A stretch of DNA of 64,000 bases. It comes from an uncultured Candidatus Melainabacteria bacterium (lineage in GTDB: Bacteria; Cyanobacteriota; Vampirovibrionia; Gastranaerophilales; Gastranaerophilaceae). How positions within the stretch are numbered: position 1 is the stretch's first letter; every line of letters begins with the position of its first letter. The stretch spans positions 186,001 to 250,000 of the forward strand of contig CAKUZW010000003.1 in NCBI GenBank assembly GCA_934718135.1, written 5' to 3'. Both the position numbers and the translations under genes were made by a program. The notes under the pieces were generated by a model. It saw nothing but the letters and a program-made list of their open reading frames with translations, was not told the DNA's origin and searched no databases. Of the stretch, positions 30,749 through 38,354 are shown in pieces.

Positions 30749-33319
30749 ATGTCAGAAAACACCCAAGACATGATGAATGATAAAGGTTTAGAAGCTTTGC
30801 AAGAAGCTGAAAACGCTAAAATGAACGAACAAATGGAAAGAGAAAACGAAGAGACAAACAAACAATATGAGGAATTAGAAACTCACACTTCTAAACAATA
30901 TGATGCAAGTAATATCAGAGTTTTGGAAGGTTTGGAAGCTGTTAGGGTAAGACCTGGGATGTATATCGGTTCAACTTCCCAAAGAGGTCTGCACCATTGT
31001 ATTTATGAAATTGTTGATAATTCAATTGATGAATCATTGGCAGGATTTTGTACAGATATTCATGTTACTGTTCACAAGGATAACAGTGTTACTGTAGAAG
31101 ATAACGGTCGTGGTATTCCGGTTGATATTAAAGCTGATAGCGGAAAATCAGCACTTGAAATTGTGCACACTGTACTTCACGCAGGCGGTAAATTTGGTGA
31201 TGGCGGTTATAAAGTATCAGGCGGTCTTCACGGTGTTGGTGCATCCGTTGTAAACGCATTATCAGAAAAATATATTGTAGAAGTTTCAAGAGACGGATAT
31301 GTTTGGCGTCAAGAATATATGAGAGGTGAACCTCTTGCTCCTGTTGAAAAGGTAAAACCGACAGACAAAACAGGTACAAAAACAACTTGGTGGCCTGATC
31401 CTGAAATCTTTACTGAAACAACAGAAATTGATTGTGATGTTATCGCAAACAGATTGAGAGAAATGGCATTCTTGAACAAAGGTTTGAAAATTATTTTCAA
31501 CCGTCACGATGCTGAGGAGTCTGAAGTTTATCACTATGAAGGTGGTATCGCAAGTTATGTTGAATTTTTAAACAAAAATAAAACTGTAATCAACGAAAAA
31601 CCAATTTATATTGATAAAGTAGTTGGAGATTTGCAGGTTGAAGTTGCAATGCAATATACTGATTCTTATCAAGAAAGCGTTTTGTCATTTGCAAACAATA
31701 TCAACACTCATTCAGGTGGAACACACTTAACAGGTTTTAGAAACTCAATCACTCGTGTTATCAACGACTATGCGAGAAAGAATAACATTCTAAAAGATTC
31801 TGATTCTAACCTTTCTGGTGAAGACGTTAGAGAAGGTTTGACAGCAATTGTTTCTGTTAAAATTCCTAACCCTGAATTCGAAGGACAAACAAAAGAAAAA
31901 TTAGGTTCTCAAGAAGCACTTGGGGCTGTTCAAGATGCAGTTAGAGATAAATTGCAAGAATGGTTAGAATTTAACCCTAAAATTGCAAAAACAATCTTGG
32001 ATAAAACACTTCAAGCACAACGTGCAAGAGAAGCAGCAAGAAAAGCAAGAGAATTAACAAGACGTAAAACTGTTCTTGAAAATTCAACTCTTCCAGGTAA
32101 ACTTGCAGACTGTTCAAATCGTGAACCGGAAAAATGCGAAATTTTCTTAGTCGAAGGAGATTCAGCTGGTGGTTCTGCTAAACAAGGTAGAAACAGAATG
32201 TTCCAAGCTATTTTACCATTGAGAGGTAAAATTCTTAATGTTGAAAAAGCTAGACTTGATAGAATTTATGGTAACAATGAAATTCAATCTATGGTTCAAG
32301 CTTTCGGTATCAAAATCAGCCGTAACGAAGAGGAAGTTGAAATTGACAAATTGAGATACCACAAAATTATCATCATGACCGATGCCGATGTTGATGGTGC
32401 TCACATTAGAACGTTGATGTTAACATTCTTCTTTAGATATGCAAGACCTTTGATTGAAAATGGTTATGTTTATATTGCTCAACCGCCACTATTCAAAGTT
32501 ACACAAGGTAAATCTTCTGAATACTTATTCAACGAACACGTTTTAGATAAAATGCTTAAAGAACGTGGTATCAAGAATTTGAGCTTGTCTGATAAAGATA
32601 AGAAAAATGTTAAAACAGGGGATGAATTGCTTGAACTTATCAAAAATATGTCAGAGTTTTATCGTTCATACAACAACCCAATATTGAATTTATACCCTGC
32701 GGTATTTTTGAGAGGTTTGGTTCGTTCAGATATTACTCTTGAAGATTTTGACAACCAAGCTAAAATGAACGAAATTTGTGATTACTTAAATCACTATTTG
32801 ATTGACCACGCTAAAAATTACAATATTGCAGAAGCTGAAAATTATAAAGTTGAAGTTAAATACAATGCTGAAAATGCAAAATATTCATTCATGCTTCATT
32901 TGAACGAAGAAGAGCACGTAATTCTTAACCAAAATATTATCAAGAGTTCTGAATACAAAAAGTTAAAAGCAGCATACCCTGTAATTCGTGACTTCTTGAT
33001 TGAAGAATCTGATGGATTGTTATTAGAAACAGATGCAGAAAAATATGAAATCAATTCATTTGAAAAACTTCAAAAACTAATTGATGATAGAGGTCAAAAA
33101 GGTTTGCAAATCCAACGATTCAAAGGTTTGGGTGAAATGATGCCTCAACAACTTTGGGAAACAACAATGGACCCTGCAACAAGAACATTGTTAAAGGTTA
33201 ATATTGAAGATGCAATGCTTTGTGATCAATTGTTTGATGTATTGATGGGTGATAAAGTTGAACCAAGAAGAGATTTCATCGAAACTCACGCAGTATATGC
33301 AACAAATATTGATACATAG
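30749..33319 (+). CDS. gyrB: DNA gyrase subunit B
   Basis: ATPase subunit of gyrase, 856 residues. After an acidic 55-residue N-terminal extension comes the GHKL ATPase (VRPGMYIGST, EIVDNSIDESLAG, VEDNGRGIPV, HAGGKFGDGGYKVSGGLHGVG) and the transducer. Then follows TOPRIM (FLVEGDSAGGSAKQGRNR, TDADVDGAHIRTL) and an insertion of about 170 residues before the C-terminal QRFKGLGEMMPQQLWETTMDP. The insertion makes it the long, Gram-negative type. GyrB rather than ParE is favoured by length and the QRFKGLGEM block. The N-terminal extension is probably real since the ribosome site matches ATG 30749. Confidence 0.95.
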   Translation: MSENTQDMMNDKGLEALQEAENAKMNEQMERENEETNKQYEELETHTSKQYDASNIRVLEGLEAVRVRPGMYIGSTSQRGLHHCIYEIVDNSIDESLAGFCTDIHVTVHKDNSVTVEDNGRGIPVDIKADSGKSALEIVHTVLHAGGKFGDGGYKVSGGLHGVGASVVNALSEKYIVEVSRDGYVWRQEYMRGEPLAPVEKVKPTDKTGTKTTWWPDPEIFTETTEIDCDVIANRLREMAFLNKGLKIIFNRHDAEESEVYHYEGGIASYVEFLNKNKTVINEKPIYIDKVVGDLQVEVAMQYTDSYQESVLSFANNINTHSGGTHLTGFRNSITRVINDYARKNNILKDSDSNLSGEDVREGLTAIVSVKIPNPEFEGQTKEKLGSQEALGAVQDAVRDKLQEWLEFNPKIAKTILDKTLQAQRAREAARKARELTRRKTVLENSTLPGKLADCSNREPEKCEIFLVEGDSAGGSAKQGRNRMFQAILPLRGKILNVEKARLDRIYGNNEIQSMVQAFGIKISRNEEEVEIDKLRYHKIIIMTDADVDGAHIRTLMLTFFFRYARPLIENGYVYIAQPPLFKVTQGKSSEYLFNEHVLDKMLKERGIKNLSLSDKDKKNVKTGDELLELIKNMSEFYRSYNNPILNLYPAVFLRGLVRSDITLEDFDNQAKMNEICDYLNHYLIDHAKNYNIAEAENYKVEVKYNAENAKYSFMLHLNEEEHVILNQNIIKSSEYKKLKAAYPVIRDFLIEESDGLLLETDAEKYEINSFEKLQKLIDDRGQKGLQIQRFKGLGEMMPQQLWETTMDPATRTLLKVNIEDAMLCDQLFDVLMGDKVEPRRDFIETHAVYATNIDT

Positions 33320-33338
33320 TAGTTTGTGAATATATTTG

Positions 33339-33378
33339 AAGAAGGGCGGAATTTGTTTGCAAATGCCGCCCTTCTTTT
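33339..33378. terminator. terminator between gyrB and prepilin module 4
   Basis: AAGAAGGGCGG...CCGCCCTTCTT stem with AATTTG/CAAAT extension, TTTTAT on the plus side. Serves gyrB and probably the convergent prepilin gene. Confidence 0.85.
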
Positions 33379-33391
33379 ATGTAAATAAAAT

Positions 33392-34564
33392 TTATTTCCA
33401 AGGATAATCAGGCATAATTTGCCAACCATCACGCTGAATTAAACCACCACACCTATCTCCAGCATAACTTCCCGCATTTTTACTGCAACATTCACGACAA
33501 TTCCCTAATAAACTGCTCCTACTGTATTTTGCATCAGAACCTAACAACCGAACACCATCATCTAACAAAACTACAAATATATCTTTGCCAAATATATTAG
33601 GTTTTCCATTCCCATTTATATCAATATAGACTTTTATATTCATCATGGTTCTTCCATTATTATCAATCATAAACTCCCAACTAGAACCATCAGCAAGATA
33701 AATTGTATAATAACCGCTATCACGTTGTCCCCAAGTACACACACCATTAAGACGACATATTTTTACTTTCTTTCGTAAAGGACAATTCAGACCACAATCA
33801 TCAATAACTTTAGCATAAGGTATTATTTTTTCATGAATTACTGCAGTAATTATTGTTTCATAATGAGATACATCATTATCATTCAAGAACCATTGTTCAA
33901 CTGGACCATAATCATCAGTCGCTGCTTGCAACGCTTGAGTTAATTTTGAATAAGACGCCTTTAATCTGGTTATTGTCATTCGTTTTTGATAATTTGCAAA
34001 TAAAGTTGGAATTGTCAACGCCGCCACAATGCCAATTATGCCAAGGGTAATGAGGGTCTCGGCTAAGGTGAAGGCTATTTTCTTTTTAAGGGGCAAGGAA
34101 ATAGTGAAATAAGGGAATAGGTTCTTTACAGTTTTTATAATCATGTCATTGTGAGGAGAAATTTCGTTATTATTGGTAATTTTGTGTACGAAGCGACGTA
34201 ACAATCCCTGACAAGTTTCACCATTACCTAATTCGGGAGAGGGTTCTTGATTACTATTCATCGCATTTTTACCCCTCCTCGAAATCAAAGATTTCGGTCC
34301 TCCCTCAAGGGGAGGACATGTTGTTGCGTCATTCTGAGCCACGCGAGCAGAGGATGTAAGACGTAGTCGTATCCGTTTAATGCGAGCGTGAAAAGCGAAG
34401 CAATCCAGCCTATTTTTATCACTTACAAATTCGAGAGGGGGTTCTTGATTATAGTCCAACACATTTTTACCCCCCTTCGAAATCAAAGATTTCGGTTCCC
34501 CCAGGGGGGCACATGTTGTTGCGTCCCTTTGTACTACAATCGCATTGTTATTGTTATCTTCCAT
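33392..34564 (-). CDS. prepilin-like protein with a 164-residue repeat-encoded leader (module 4)
   Basis: A 390-residue frame with start ATG 34564 after AGAAAGGATGTAAAA, the same lead as the module-3 prepilin. Residues 1-164 are coded by repeat DNA: a tandem pair of 97-100 base units giving DATTC.PL.G.PKSLIS twice, then NGETCQGLLRRF and KNLFPYFTISLPLKKK. IA/FTLAE follows at 165 with an intact pilin helix, the DINGNGKPN..GKDIF block and the ending RDGWQIMPDYPWK. The peptides NGETCQGL, FVSDKNRLDCFAF and NLFPYF.ISL recur in the same frame in module 2. There is no stop or frameshift. Whether the leader is translated fully in vivo is unknown. Confidence 0.8.
   Translation of the reverse strand: MEDNNNNAIVVQRDATTCAPLGEPKSLISKGGKNVLDYNQEPPLEFVSDKNRLDCFAFHARIKRIRLRLTSSARVAQNDATTCPPLEGGPKSLISRRGKNAMNSNQEPSPELGNGETCQGLLRRFVHKITNNNEISPHNDMIIKTVKNLFPYFTISLPLKKKIAFTLAETLITLGIIGIVAALTIPTLFANYQKRMTITRLKASYSKLTQALQAATDDYGPVEQWFLNDNDVSHYETIITAVIHEKIIPYAKVIDDCGLNCPLRKKVKICRLNGVCTWGQRDSGYYTIYLADGSSWEFMIDNNGRTMMNIKVYIDINGNGKPNIFGKDIFVVLLDDGVRLLGSDAKYSRSSLLGNCRECCSKNAGSYAGDRCGGLIQRDGWQIMPDYPWK
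34231..34525. repeat. tandem pair of ~100-base units
   Basis: ATTCG(G)GAGAGGG.TTCTTGATTA opens both copies; ACCCC.CC.TCGAAATC-AAA-GATTTCGG forms a hairpin in each, and both end ACATGTTGTTGCGTC. Copies at 34231-34330 and 34429-34525. Confidence 0.85.
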
Positions 34565-34611
34565 TTTTACATCCTTTCTTATTTGTTATTACCAAATGGG
34601 ATTAGGGTCAC

Positions 34612-34759
34612 GTCACCCTGAACAGCACGAGCGAAAGCGAAGTGCGTGATTCAGGGTCTATCCATTTGATTGGTTAATAAATCAACATTGATAGATTCTG
34701 AATAGCAAGAAAATTTTATACTCATACTTCACACAAATTTTCTAAGCTTTCAGAATGAC
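34612..34759 (+). repeat. R3 repeat, copy 2 (148 bases)
   Basis: Opens GTCACCCTGAACAGCACGAG and closes CTAAGCTTTCAGAATGAC, giving GTCA..CTGA/TCAG..TGAC inverted ends. Nearly the same as 62655-62804; inverted at 22367-22492. Confidence 0.88.
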
Positions 34760-34849
34760 ATAAAAATGTAATGAACCTATTTCCTTTTTCATTAAAGTTT
34801 ATTATTTCTCCTCTTCTGCCAAAATTTGACGTATTTTTGATTGTTTTAT

Positions 34850-34916
34850 GACAAATAACTGCTTATATTATGACATGTTTTTGCATTAAGTCAATATTAA
34901 TAAGACAAATAATTGC
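34850..34916. promoter_or_regulatory. direct repeat GACAAATAAYTGC, candidate operator
   Basis: GACAAATAACTGC (34850-34862) and GACAAATAATTGC (34904-34916), 54 bases apart, upstream of the XRE gene. Between them are ATTATGA (34867) and GTCAATAT (34890), both also found in order upstream of XRE module 1 (9473, 9486). Confidence 0.35.
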
Positions 34917-34962
34917 CTTAAATTAATCCCCAATCCATTTATACTTAATTTTAGAGGTAAAT

Positions 34963-35274
34963 ATGAGTATAAAAGTTGCACTTGGTTTAAAAATTCGAGA
35001 ATTACGGAAAAAACAAAAAATTTCTCAAGAAAAATTTTCAGAACTTGTTGACCTTAACCCCAGACAAATTGTGAGAATTGAAAATGGGGAAAGTTTTCCA
35101 ACGGCAGAAAATCTTGAGAAAATTGCGGATGCTCTTAATACTTCTGTGCAGGATTTGTTTTACAATGATTGTTTTTCCTCTGATGAGGTTTTGAAAAAAG
35201 AAATTATAAAGTATTTAGACAATTTGAATTCAAAGGAATTACGGATGCTGTACCTTGTTGTAAGCAATTTGTAA
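34963..35274 (+). CDS. XRE-family HTH regulator (module 4)
   Basis: A 103-residue protein with the same layout as the XRE of module 1: helix-turn-helix at residues 8-62 (IRELRKKQKISQEKFSELVDL, QIVRIENGESFPT, LEKIADALNT) and a helical tail with LKKEIIKYLDNLNSKELRMLYLVVS. It is the closest relative of the module-1 protein in the window. AGAGG lies seven bases before the ATG. Divergent from the long-leader prepilin at 33392-34564, with R3 and a composite end in between. Confidence 0.85.
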   Translation: MSIKVALGLKIRELRKKQKISQEKFSELVDLNPRQIVRIENGESFPTAENLEKIADALNTSVQDLFYNDCFSSDEVLKKEIIKYLDNLNSKELRMLYLVVSNL

Positions 35275-35388
35275 ATTCAATAGTTTGAACTATTGAACTT
35301 TGTAAAAAAGTGTAGTTTAATTAGGTATAAGTCAGGATTAGAGTGTTGGTAGATTTTGCCTTCACGCAGAAACGCAGGAATAGTTGTT

Positions 35389-36342
35389 ATGTTGGAAATT
35401 ACAAAAACTCAAGATGACGGGTCTTTGAAAAAGTTAAATTTGAATGAAGCGGTTTCAGGTTCCTGGTTTAATTTGATTAATCCTACAAGAGAAGAAATTC
35501 AGCAAGTTTCGCTTGTTTTGGGGTTGGATGAAAGTTTTTTGAATAACTCATTAGACGCGGATGAGTTGTCACGTATGGATTTTGAGGATGGAAATCTTTT
35601 AATCATTACTAACGTTCCTGTTATGGATGATGAGGGTAATTTTGATACTTTGCCGTTGGGTTTAATTTTTACTCCGGAAAGTATTATTACAGTTTGTTCT
35701 CATGAAAATAAAATTATAAATTCGTTCAATGAAGATACCGCAAAGTTCTTTGATACAAGGCATAAAGCTAACTTTATGTTAAATATTTTGTTCAGGGCTG
35801 CAAAATTTTATTTGAGATATTTGAATATTATTAATAAACAGACTGAAAATATCGAAGATTCATTGAGAAAAACGACCAATAATAAAGCACTTTTTCAGCT
35901 TATGGAAATTCAGAAGTCACTAGTTTACTTCACAACTGCTTTAAAAGATAATCAACTTGTGTTGCAAAAGTTGTTGAGAATGGTTAATGCCACTAACTTG
36001 CAGCAGATTTTGAAGTTTACGGAAGATGATATTGATATGCTTGAGGACGTAATTATTGAAAACAAACAGGCGTCTGAGATGGTTGAAATGCACCGAACAA
36101 TTTTGGAGAGCATGATGGATTGTATGGCTTCAATTATCAATAATAACTTGAACTTAGTGATGAAATTTTTGGCAGCGATTACAATTATCATGTCAATTCC
36201 TACAATGATAGGTAGTTTCTGGGGAATGAACGTGCCAATGCCGTTTGGTCACAACCCTTGCGGATTTTTGATTGTAATTACAATTTCTGTTGTTGCGACT
36301 TTTATTGTTGCGGTATTTTTCAATCGTAAAGGGATGATGTAG
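35389..36342 (+). CDS. CorA-family magnesium/divalent cation channel
   Basis: Inner-membrane cation transporter. A long N-terminal cytoplasmic alpha/beta domain and helical stalk (residues 1-255, 317 in total) precede two C-terminal membrane helices. The signature GMN lies at the end of the first (IGSFWGMNVPMPFG). The family is pentameric and carries Mg2+, Co2+ or Ni2+, in some members Zn2+. I start at ATG 35389, with AGGA nine bases upstream, rather than at the TTG at 35356. The next gene starts four bases after its stop. Confidence 0.92.
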   Translation: MLEITKTQDDGSLKKLNLNEAVSGSWFNLINPTREEIQQVSLVLGLDESFLNNSLDADELSRMDFEDGNLLIITNVPVMDDEGNFDTLPLGLIFTPESIITVCSHENKIINSFNEDTAKFFDTRHKANFMLNILFRAAKFYLRYLNIINKQTENIEDSLRKTTNNKALFQLMEIQKSLVYFTTALKDNQLVLQKLLRMVNATNLQQILKFTEDDIDMLEDVIIENKQASEMVEMHRTILESMMDCMASIINNNLNLVMKFLAAITIIMSIPTMIGSFWGMNVPMPFGHNPCGFLIVITISVVATFIVAVFFNRKGMM

Positions 36343-36346
36343 AGTT

Positions 36347-37201
36347 GTGTTAGAAACGGTTGCAGCTCTTGTTTTGAGAATTGTATCCAACCCTTTGGCA
36401 AATGTTTTTCAAAAACAGGTTGTTAAAAATAATTCTGCTATTTTAACAAATTTGTATTGTTATTTGTTTTTGAGTTTATTTTGCTTGCCATTTGTTTTTG
36501 GGATTAATTGGAGCGGTTTTAGTTTAAATTTTTGGGGATTAGTTTTAGGTGCAGGAATTTTGTGTACCTTGGGAAACATTTGTTTGATAAAAGCACTTCA
36601 ATATGGCGATATGTCTGTACTTGGGCCTATCAATGCCTATAAATGCATTGTGGGACTTGTGTTTGGGTTCTTGTTTTTAGGTGAAATGCCGACCAGCATT
36701 GGTTTTGCAGGTATGCTATTGATTATTTGGGGAAGTTGGTATATTTTTGATACTGTCGATGAGGGGTTTAGTTTCAAGCTATTATTGAGAAAGGACATAA
36801 TTCTAAGATTTTGTGCATTATTGTTCTCCGGATGCGAAGCAGCCGTTTTAAAAAAGATAATTTTACTCTCTACACCAGAAATCTCATTTATGCTGTGGTG
36901 CTTTACAGGCTTGCTTTTCTCGGGGATTTTATTGCTTGGAATGAAAAAGAAATTTGTCATTTTAAATCGCATTGATATTGGTAAATGTGTTTTAGTTGCA
37001 TTATGTTTTGGAGTTATGCAATTATCAACAAATTTTGTGTTCCAAAAGTTGAATGTTGGTTTGTCTTTGGCATTATTTCAGTTGTCAACGATTGTGTCTG
37101 TTGTTTTGGGATACAAGGTTTTTCACGAGGATAATTTGGCGAAAAAGATTCTCGGCTCTGTGATTATGATATTTGGTAGTTGTTTGATTTTGCTGAAGTA
37201 A
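36347..37201 (+). CDS. EamA/DMT-superfamily permease
   Basis: A 284-residue membrane protein with about ten hydrophobic helices and the internal two-fold repeat of the drug/metabolite transporter superfamily. The block ALQYGDMSVLGPINAYKCIVGLVFGFLFLGE in the first half and FQKLNVGLSLALFQLSTIVSVVLGYKVFHED in the second are the usual helix 3-4 and 8-9 repeats. The start is probably the GTG at 36347, right after corA, with the ribosome site AAAGGGATGA in the end of corA. Substrate cannot be read from sequence. Confidence 0.85.
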   Translation: MLETVAALVLRIVSNPLANVFQKQVVKNNSAILTNLYCYLFLSLFCLPFVFGINWSGFSLNFWGLVLGAGILCTLGNICLIKALQYGDMSVLGPINAYKCIVGLVFGFLFLGEMPTSIGFAGMLLIIWGSWYIFDTVDEGFSFKLLLRKDIILRFCALLFSGCEAAVLKKIILLSTPEISFMLWCFTGLLFSGILLLGMKKKFVILNRIDIGKCVLVALCFGVMQLSTNFVFQKLNVGLSLALFQLSTIVSVVLGYKVFHEDNLAKKILGSVIMIFGSCLILLK

Positions 37202-37219
37202 TTTGTGAGTAAGTTTTCT

Positions 37220-37609
37220 TTATTTTAGGTAGTCATCGAAGGTTTTGATATTAACCTTGTATCCGCATCCTTCGTGAAGTTTTGCCGGATAGGCAACTCG
37301 TTTGGCAGGATATTTTCGGCACATTCTTGGACGGTGTTTATAATCTGAACATAAGCCTTCTGGTGTTACAAGTTTGCAGGCGAAAACCAAGTTCCCTTCT
37401 TCATCTCGACCTTTTATATAAAATCTTTTGTATGTGGGGAAAATAGTTTGCATTATTTTGAATTCTTTTTCTGTATAGGTGTCAACACTGTACATATAAT
37501 TGCAACATTTTCCACATTTTTTGCAGTGTCCTGTGACTTCGTAGACCATTTTTTGCGGAACAAAGTAGGATAAAAATTCATAAATTATTGATTTGATAAA
37601 ATCTAACAT
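37220..37609 (-). CDS. YkgJ-family Cys-cluster protein
   Basis: A 129-residue protein with the YkgJ-type cluster: CKKCGKCCNYMY near the N-terminus, CKLVTPEGLCSDYKHRPRMCRKYP in the middle and a last Cys in HEGCGYKV. The family is thought to bind Zn2+ or an Fe-S cluster; function is not known. The first 25 residues contain a hydrophobic stretch IIYEFLSYFVPQKMVYEV, perhaps for membrane contact. No clear ribosome site is seen at ATG 37609. It is convergent with the EamA gene. Confidence 0.8.
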   Translation of the reverse strand: MLDFIKSIIYEFLSYFVPQKMVYEVTGHCKKCGKCCNYMYSVDTYTEKEFKIMQTIFPTYKRFYIKGRDEEGNLVFACKLVTPEGLCSDYKHRPRMCRKYPAKRVAYPAKLHEGCGYKVNIKTFDDYLK

Positions 37610-37675
37610 CTTTTTAATTTAATATAAAAATACGTAAAGTTAAATGACATAATTCTGCAAATGTTGGATTTTGTG

Positions 37676-37681
37676 TATAAT
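37676..37681 (+). promoter_or_regulatory. -10 box close to the MCE gene start
   Basis: TATAAT ending seven bases before ATG 37689, with no Shine-Dalgarno in between. This fits a leaderless or near-leaderless transcript. Confidence 0.45.
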
Positions 37682-37688
37682 AATTAAT

Positions 37689-38354
37689 ATGAAGAAATTT
37701 GATAATATTCGAGTATATGCGTGGGCAGAGTTTGTAATTTGGTTGATTATTATTGCTGTTGCAGTTTTAGGTTTCAGATATTACAAATACCAAAATCAAA
37801 AACAATACAAGAGTTATCAAATATTTATGGAAGATGTAGATGGTTTGATTGTTGGTTCTCCTGTGAAGTTTTTAGGGGTTCAAATCGGTTATGTTAAGAA
37901 AATTCAGATTATATCATCCAGCGTTTATATAAAATTTGTTATTACACAAAAAGGTTTGGTTTTGCCTGTTGGAGCGTTGGCTACGGTTGAAGCATCAGGG
38001 CTTGGGGGGTCAAAAGCTTTAGAAATTTATCCTCCTCAAAAGGGTGTTTATCATGACAAAATTATTATAACGAAGGATCCGACAAGGTTGGGTAAGGTTA
38101 TGAGCTTGTTTAATGATATTTTCAAGGAAATGGATGCAATTTTTGGCACATTAGGGCATGCATCTAATCAGTTTGATTTAGAACATGGAATTCCTGAAAA
38201 TGTTGTTAATCCTGCTGATGCAACTGAGCAATTGATACGATTTGACGGATTGATTGAGTCTGTTCATGGGACAGAAAATAAGTTTATGAAAAATTTCAGA
38301 GATAAAGATAGGGGTGAAAAAAATGAACTTGGACAAGGTAAGAGTAATAAATAA
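37689..38354 (+). CDS. MCE/MlaD-family lipid-transport protein
   Basis: A 221-residue protein anchored by an N-terminal membrane helix (about residues 10-32, AEFVIWLIIIAVAVLGF) and carrying one MCE domain at 45-120 (MEDVDGLIVGSPVKFLGVQIGYV...ATVEASGLGGSKALEIYPP). MlaD-type proteins form rings that carry phospholipids between the membranes of Gram-negative cells. No MlaE or MlaF permease or ATPase lies beside it. A C-terminal charged tail of 100 residues follows. Start at Met37689 rather than the TTG 18 bases before, as this gives a basic MKK start. Its end overlaps upp by 32 bases. Confidence 0.85.
   Translation: MKKFDNIRVYAWAEFVIWLIIIAVAVLGFRYYKYQNQKQYKSYQIFMEDVDGLIVGSPVKFLGVQIGYVKKIQIISSSVYIKFVITQKGLVLPVGALATVEASGLGGSKALEIYPPQKGVYHDKIIITKDPTRLGKVMSLFNDIFKEMDAIFGTLGHASNQFDLEHGIPENVVNPADATEQLIRFDGLIESVHGTENKFMKNFRDKDRGEKNELGQGKSNK

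Larger units (their letters stand above)
34085..34794. repeat. composite repeat D spanning the 5' half-leader and start of prepilin module 4
   Basis: Left end TTTAAGGGGCAAGG...AGGTTCTTTAC (34085-34129); inverted right end GTAATGAACCTATTTCC...ATTAA (34768-34794). Inside: GTCATTGTGAGG...GTAACAATCC (34145-34206), two tandem 97-100 base units (34231-34330, 34429-34525), GTCATTCTGAGCC...AGCAATCC (34329-34406) and R3 (34612-34759). The prepilin start codon and ribosome site are inside the composite. Confidence 0.85.
34565..34962. other. 398-base spacer of prepilin/XRE module 4
   Basis: Contains the R3 repeat (34612-34759), the right end of composite D (to 34794) and then AT-rich sequence with a direct repeat before the XRE gene. 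No gene is supported. Confidence 0.7.
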
